The notes under the pieces were generated by a model. The model made no database searches. It saw only the letters and a program-made list of their open reading frames with translations, and was not told the DNA's origin. Below, in pieces: positions 60,678 to 64,000 of a DNA stretch of 64,000 bases. Each line of letters begins with the position of its first letter. The first letter of the stretch is position 1. Location of the stretch: positions 1 through 64,000 of the forward strand of contig CAJURZ010000001.1 in assembly GCA_910588905.1 (NCBI GenBank). Reading direction: 5' to 3'. Source of the DNA: an uncultured Eggerthellaceae bacterium. GTDB taxonomy: Bacteria > Actinomycetota > Coriobacteriia > Coriobacteriales > Eggerthellaceae. The translations under genes were made by a program, and so were the position numbers.

Positions 60678-60705
60678 TTGCGCGCCGGTTCGAAACCGCT
60701 ATAAT
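60678..60705 (+). promoter_or_regulatory. tRNA-Asn promoter
   Basis: TTGCGC (60678-60683) and TATAAT (60700-60705) are 16 bases apart. The spacer contains the palindrome CGGTTCGAAACCG, which may be a weak terminator of rpoD. Confidence 0.65.
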
Positions 60706-60735
60706 ACTGCGTCGGCGCTTGCGCCAGATGTGCAT

Positions 60736-60810
60736 TCCTCGGTAGCTCAACGGCAGAGCATCCGGCTGTTAACCGGAGGGTTGTAGGTTCGAATCCTACC
60801 CGAGGAGCCA
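60736..60810 (+). tRNA. tRNA-Asn (anticodon GTT)
   Basis: Complete cloverleaf: acceptor TCCTCGG/CCGAGGA, D arm GCTC..GAGC, anticodon stem TCCGG/CCGGA with loop CTGTTAA (GTT, Asn), T arm GTAGG TTCGAAT CCTAC, discriminator G and an encoded CCA. This tRNA is a substrate of the queuosine pathway encoded just downstream (G34 of a GUN anticodon). Confidence 0.97.
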
Positions 60811-60820
60811 GAGCATTCAC

Positions 60821-60846
60821 CGAAGGCCAGCAGAAGCTGGCCTTCG
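60821..60846 (+). terminator. terminator hairpin after tRNA-Asn
   Basis: CGAAGGCCAGC (60821-60831) pairs with GCTGGCCTTCG (60836-60846), an 11-bp stem with AGAA loop, ten bases after the tRNA. No T-run follows. Confidence 0.65.
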
Positions 60847-60900
60847 CTATAGATAGCCCCATCCCCTTGGCCCCGGGCCACGCTCGAAGATCGGAAGCAG

Positions 60901-61326
60901 ATGTACGGACTGAAGACGGAGAGCAGCTTCGATGCCTCTCATTTCCTGACTGATTATCACGGCAAGTGCGAGAACCTCCACGGGCACCGCTGGCGTGTCG
61001 TTGCCTATCTTGAGGTGCAGGAGCTCCAGCAGGCGGGCACCTGCAAGGATATGGTGGTGGATTTCGCAGACTTCAAAGGCGCGCTTCGCGAGCTGACCGA
61101 ACAGCTCGATCACCATTTCATCATCGAAGAGGGGTCGCTGGCTCCTGATACCATGGCTTGCTTGGAGCGTGAGGGATTCGCACTGTTCATCATGCCGTTC
61201 CGCACTACGGCTGAGAATCTAGCGAAGTGGTTCTTCGACTGCTTGGCAGAACAGGGGCTTCCTGTGGCTCAGGTAGAGGTCTATGAGACACCTACCAACT
61301 GTGCCTTCTTCCGCAAGGATGCTTGA
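60901..61326 (+). CDS. queD: 6-carboxy-5,6,7,8-tetrahydropterin synthase QueD
   Basis: A 141-residue homologue of 6-pyruvoyl-tetrahydropterin synthase, making the tetrahydropterin precursor of queuosine. The zinc-binding histidines are in FDASHFL and ENLHGHRW, with a catalytic cysteine in GKCENLHGH, and LDHHFI and YETPTNCAFF follow. It begins the queD-E-C-F operon. No preQ1 riboswitch is recognised in the 54 bases between the tRNA terminator and the ATG, and no strong promoter is seen there. Confidence 0.93.
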   Translation: MYGLKTESSFDASHFLTDYHGKCENLHGHRWRVVAYLEVQELQQAGTCKDMVVDFADFKGALRELTEQLDHHFIIEEGSLAPDTMACLEREGFALFIMPFRTTAENLAKWFFDCLAEQGLPVAQVEVYETPTNCAFFRKDA

Positions 61327-62059
61327 CATCGTGGATGTGCGCTTCCCTGTAGTGGAGCGGTTCGTCTCCATCAACGGCGAGGGACTCTCTTCCGGTAAGC
61401 TAGCCGCGTTCGTTCGCTTCGCCGGGTGCAATCTGGATTGCTCCTATTGCGATACGCGCTGGGCCAATGCTCCTGACGTTGCCGTGGAGATGCTCTCGGT
61501 AGAGGAAGTGGTGGAGTGGGTGTGCTCCACGAGTGTCTCAGCGGTCACGCTCACGGGAGGAGAGCCGCTCTTGCAGCCGGGTCTCGATCCTTTGGTGGGC
61601 AGGCTCTTGCGGGTGCGCGATCCCCATCCTCTGCAGGTAGAGGTCGAGACCAACGGCTCCCTTCCCTTGGGGCAACTGGCGGGGATGAGAGGGCTTCTGG
61701 CTGATGAGGGCTTGTCGGATCGGCTGCATCTGACGGTGGATTGGAAGACGCCTGCTACGGGGATGAGCGCTTCTGACGAAGAGCTGATAGATGCCAGCAT
61801 GAAGGAGAACGCTCTCCTCCTGAATGACAACGATGCGGTCAAGTTCGTCGTAGGCTCCCGCGAAGATGTTAGCTTCGCCCGACGCAAGGCTGATGAGGCT
61901 GGTCTTTGGGACCGATGCACGGTGCTCTTGAGCCCTCTGTGGGGTCAGATGGATCCGGCTCGGATCGTTGATGCCATGAGGGCGGAAGGTCTCACCGAAG
62001 CCCGTTTGCAGCTCCAGCTCCATAAGATCCTCTGGCCTCAGGTAGAGAAAGGGGTATGA
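61319..62059 (+). CDS. queE: 7-carboxy-7-deazaguanine synthase QueE
   Basis: A 246-residue radical SAM enzyme that contracts the tetrahydropterin ring. FVSINGEGLSSGK, the cluster-binding CNLDCSYCDTRW (CxxxCxxC), TLTGGEPLLQPG for SAM and VEVETNGSLPL match the family. The ATG at 61319 overlaps the end of queD by 8 bases; translation in the open frame further upstream has no homology. Confidence 0.93.
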   Translation: MLDIVDVRFPVVERFVSINGEGLSSGKLAAFVRFAGCNLDCSYCDTRWANAPDVAVEMLSVEEVVEWVCSTSVSAVTLTGGEPLLQPGLDPLVGRLLRVRDPHPLQVEVETNGSLPLGQLAGMRGLLADEGLSDRLHLTVDWKTPATGMSASDEELIDASMKENALLLNDNDAVKFVVGSREDVSFARRKADEAGLWDRCTVLLSPLWGQMDPARIVDAMRAEGLTEARLQLQLHKILWPQVEKGV

Positions 62060-62772
62060 CGTACATGGGAGCCGTTGAGAAAGCGCTCGTCCTGTGCTCA
62101 GGCGGCCTGGATTCCACCACGCTCCTTGCTCAGGTGGTGGAGCGTCTAGGGTCTCAGAATGTCATCGCGCTCTCCATCTCCTACGGGCAGAAGCATCTCC
62201 GGGAATTGGATGCTGCCCGTGCTGTATCGGACCACTACGGAGTAGAACTGCGGTCCTTGGACCTGGGAGCCATCTTCGCAGGAAGCCAGTGCTCGCTGCT
62301 GAGCCAGTCTGGGGCGGATATCCCTTCGGGCACCTATGCGGATCAGCAGGCGGAACAGGAAGGAACGCTCGTCAGCACCTACGTGCCCTTCCGCAACGGC
62401 CTCTTCCTAGCTGCGGCGGCCTCCATGGCGCTCTCTGCTGGTTGCTCAGCGGTCTACTACGGTGCCCATCATGATGACTGGGCAGGCTCAGCCTATCCGG
62501 ATTGCACTCCCTCCTTCGTGGATTCCATGGCTATCTCCATCGAAGAGGGAACGGAGGGTGAGCTGCGTCTGGAAGCGCCTTTCGTGGACTGGAGCAAGGC
62601 GGATATCGTGCGCCTCGGGATAGAGCTCAAGGTGCCCTTCCAGCTGACCTGGTCCTGCTATGAAGGGGGAGAGGCTCCTTGCGGTGTTTGCGCCACCTGC
62701 CTCGATCGCGCGGCCGCCTTCGCCGCCAACGGATCGGAAGACCCTGTATCAAGCAGAAGGGAAGGTATATAG
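62056..62772 (+). CDS. queC: 7-cyano-7-deazaguanine (preQ0) synthase QueC
   Basis: A 238-residue ATP-dependent enzyme that turns the carboxylate into the nitrile preQ0. The PP-loop is LCSGGLDSTTLLA, and the C-terminal zinc site has four cysteines in SCYEGGEAPCGVCATCLDR. VPFRNGLFL and YYGAHHDDWAGSAYPDC are further conserved segments. The ATG overlaps queE by four bases (ATGA), so the operon is tightly coupled. Confidence 0.94.
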   Translation: MTYMGAVEKALVLCSGGLDSTTLLAQVVERLGSQNVIALSISYGQKHLRELDAARAVSDHYGVELRSLDLGAIFAGSQCSLLSQSGADIPSGTYADQQAEQEGTLVSTYVPFRNGLFLAAAASMALSAGCSAVYYGAHHDDWAGSAYPDCTPSFVDSMAISIEEGTEGELRLEAPFVDWSKADIVRLGIELKVPFQLTWSCYEGGEAPCGVCATCLDRAAAFAANGSEDPVSSRREGI

Positions 62773-62773
62773 G

Positions 62774-63247
62774 ATGTCTGAGCTGACCTTGTTGGGGAAC
62801 CAGAAGACGGAATACCCTGCTGATTACGATCCGGGGGTATTGGAGACCTTCGAGAACAAGCATCAGGACAATGACTACTTCGTCAAGTTCAACTGCCCTG
62901 AATTCACCAGCCTCTGCCCCATAACCGGCCAACCTGATTTCGCCACCATCTACATCTCCTATGTGCCCGATGTGCGCATGGTGGAGTCGAAGAGCCTGAA
63001 GCTCTACCTGTTCAGCTTCCGCAACCATGGGGACTTCCATGAGGACTGCATCAACACCATCATGAAGGACCTCATCGCGTTGATGGACCCGAAGTATATC
63101 GAGGTATGGGGAAAGTTCACGCCACGCGGGGGCATCTCCATCGATCCCTACTGCAATCACGGCCGACCCGGCACCCCCTGGGAGGCCGTGGCCTGGGAGC
63201 GGCTTTCTCAGCACGACCTCTATCCCGAGAAGGTGGATAACCGTTGA
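62774..63247 (+). CDS. queF: NADPH-dependent 7-cyano-7-deazaguanine reductase QueF
   Basis: A 157-residue reductase of the short, unimodular type that makes preQ1 from preQ0. The catalytic Cys48 is in FTSLCPITGQPDFA with D55, ESKSLK at 71-76 is the QueF motif for NADPH binding, and F-H-E (88-90) follows. With this gene the pathway to preQ1 after GTP cyclohydrolase I (folE, not seen here) is complete. The base-exchange enzyme tgt and queA/queG are not in the window. ATG 62774 has AAGG before TATATAGG. Confidence 0.94.
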   Translation: MSELTLLGNQKTEYPADYDPGVLETFENKHQDNDYFVKFNCPEFTSLCPITGQPDFATIYISYVPDVRMVESKSLKLYLFSFRNHGDFHEDCINTIMKDLIALMDPKYIEVWGKFTPRGGISIDPYCNHGRPGTPWEAVAWERLSQHDLYPEKVDNR

Positions 63248-63275
63248 TGGTGCGCAGCTTGAGGGAGAGAGCGGT

Positions 63276-63911
63276 ATGACCCGCAAGCGCATCGGGGTCC
63301 TCAGCGATACCCACGGTCCCTTGCCTCAAGAGGCCTTCGACCTGTTCAGTGGCCAAGGAGAGGAGAGCAGGCTTCGTGAGCGCTGTGTGCGGTGCTGGGA
63401 GGTGGTCCATGATCAAGAGGGAGGTGTCTTGCTTTCGGAGGCTGACGGCACAGCCCTCACGGCACGACCCTGCGACTTGATCCTGCATGCGGGGGACATA
63501 GGAGCGCAAAGCGCCCTGGATGAGCTCGGTGCCCTTGCTCCTACGGTGGCAGTGTTGGGCAATAACGACCTTGCGTCCTACTGGTGCTCTGACGGTTCCG
63601 TGCGCGACCTTCGCAGCTTGACCTATGAAGGCGTGAGCATCGTCATGACCCACACTCCCGCTGACTTGCACCTTGCCCTGCATGGCCGACCGCCTTTGGT
63701 CCAGGCTGTGGTCTCAGATATGCCCCAGCTGGCTGTGCATGGTCATACCCATGTTCCGAAGGTGGAGCTTGATGGCAGCACGGTGGTGCTCTGCCCGGGT
63801 TCGCCTACCCGAGGGCGCAATGGCAGCGGCCATAACATGGCGCTCGTTGATATCGAAGACGGTCAGCTGCGCACTATCGCCATCATAGCCCGGGAGAAGA
63901 TCGGCTCCTAG
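63276..63911 (+). CDS. YfcE-type metallophosphoesterase with an insertion
   Basis: A 211-residue calcineurin-like phosphoesterase. The metal-binding motifs are SDTHG (10-14), HAGD (71-74), GNND (95-98), MTHTP and HGHTHVPK, as in YfcE. Between the first two there are about 55 residues instead of the usual 25 or so, including a C-V-R-C pair (37-40) and an extra stretch EGGVLLSEADGTALTARP. The substrate is unknown; YfcE acts on phosphodiesters. It follows queF by 28 bases and may be co-transcribed. Confidence 0.85.
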   Translation: MTRKRIGVLSDTHGPLPQEAFDLFSGQGEESRLRERCVRCWEVVHDQEGGVLLSEADGTALTARPCDLILHAGDIGAQSALDELGALAPTVAVLGNNDLASYWCSDGSVRDLRSLTYEGVSIVMTHTPADLHLALHGRPPLVQAVVSDMPQLAVHGHTHVPKVELDGSTVVLCPGSPTRGRNGSGHNMALVDIEDGQLRTIAIIAREKIGS

Positions 63912-63913
63912 GT

Positions 63914-64000
63914 TCAGGCCCACTGGAACGGGTGGGTTCCCGCACCTATCTCGAAGTGGCAGAGCGCTATCCCCAGATCCATCTGCGTGAAGGCTCCCCG
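63914..64000 (-). CDS. C-terminal end of a probable nitroreductase-family protein
   Basis: On the minus strand an open frame enters from beyond the window and ends with TGA at 63916-63914 after 28 codons: GAFTQMDLGIALCHFEIGAG and THPFQWA. The MDLGIALCHFE pattern resembles, from memory, the C-terminal helix of nitroreductase-like flavoproteins. Only two bases separate it from the convergent YfcE-like gene. The call depends on very little sequence. Confidence 0.45.
   Translation of the reverse strand, partial: RGAFTQMDLGIALCHFEIGAGTHPFQWA

Noticed and set aside
60736..60810. tRNA-Asn as an integration site for a mobile element
   Set aside because: No duplicated tRNA 3' end or integrase is seen downstream; core que genes follow.
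60847..60900. preQ1 riboswitch before queD
   Set aside because: No stem-loop with the A-rich tail pseudoknot of preQ1-I, and the gap is too short for preQ1-II.

Overview
The window looks like a chromosomal segment of a G+C-rich Gram-positive bacterium, most likely an actinobacterium of the class Coriobacteriia. That assignment is inference. It rests on the mix of low-GC-Gram-positive traits (PyrR-controlled pyr operon with a type 1B PyrK/PyrD pair, Asp23, FakA-like protein, ComEA/ComEC, ECF sigma with a DUF4179 partner) with high-GC codon use, frequent GTG/TTG starts and long Lys/Ala-rich protein tails. Almost all of it is densely packed core genome.

Layout. 1-9.3 kb: tRNA-Pro(GGG) cut by the window edge, a membrane-anchored protein of unknown function, a TerC-like transporter, a diacylglycerol kinase-family enzyme, RNase D, a membrane zinc peptidase, exonuclease VII (xseA/xseB), a HIT protein, and the acetate pathway with ackA and pta convergent, separated by a hairpin and a 27-residue membrane-peptide ORF. 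9.4-19.4 kb: an unbroken pyrimidine operon pyrR-B-C-carA-carB-pyrK-D-F, headed by a clear PyrR-binding RNA element and running into gmk, rpoZ and thiI. 21.6-28.4 kb: comEA-comEC-holA, an S20 protein with a long charged tail (opposite strand) and lepA. 28.4-31.7 kb: the only accessory stretch, visibly AT-richer, with palindromic repeats, a 120-bp fold-back element, two headless 3' gene fragments each translationally coupled to an unknown gene, a second repeat cluster and a lipoprotein. The gene tails look like worn toxin/immunity cassettes. 31.7-43.3 kb: an alkyltransferase-like protein lacking the acceptor cysteine, rpe, a cysteine desulfurase, a PHP phosphatase, a Nif3-family protein, a zinc-ribbon coiled-coil protein, L28, Asp23, a DhaL/FakA-like protein, recG, rsmD, a coiled-coil protein and a YceD-type protein. 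43.5-51.8 kb: rpmF-plsX-rnc-smc-ftsY-ffh. 51.8-59.0 kb: a paired palindrome element, an endonuclease IV-like protein that has lost several metal ligands, an ECF sigma/DUF4179 pair with its own ECF promoter, a SAM riboswitch with metK, and priA. 59.0-64 kb: rpoD, tRNA-Asn(GTT), a complete queuosine precursor operon queD-E-C-F, a YfcE-like phosphodiesterase, and the 3' end of a probable nitroreductase.

The most interesting items are the decayed toxin/immunity-like island with its repeat family (28.4-31.7 kb), the metal-ligand-depleted Nfo homologue, the PAHR alkyltransferase-like protein, RNase III with Asn at a catalytic Asp position, FtsY with its acidic region at the C-terminus instead of the N-terminus, and the recurring lysine/alanine-rich tails on S20, RNase III, sigma-70 and Nif3. 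All family assignments come from reading motifs by eye; no database search was run.
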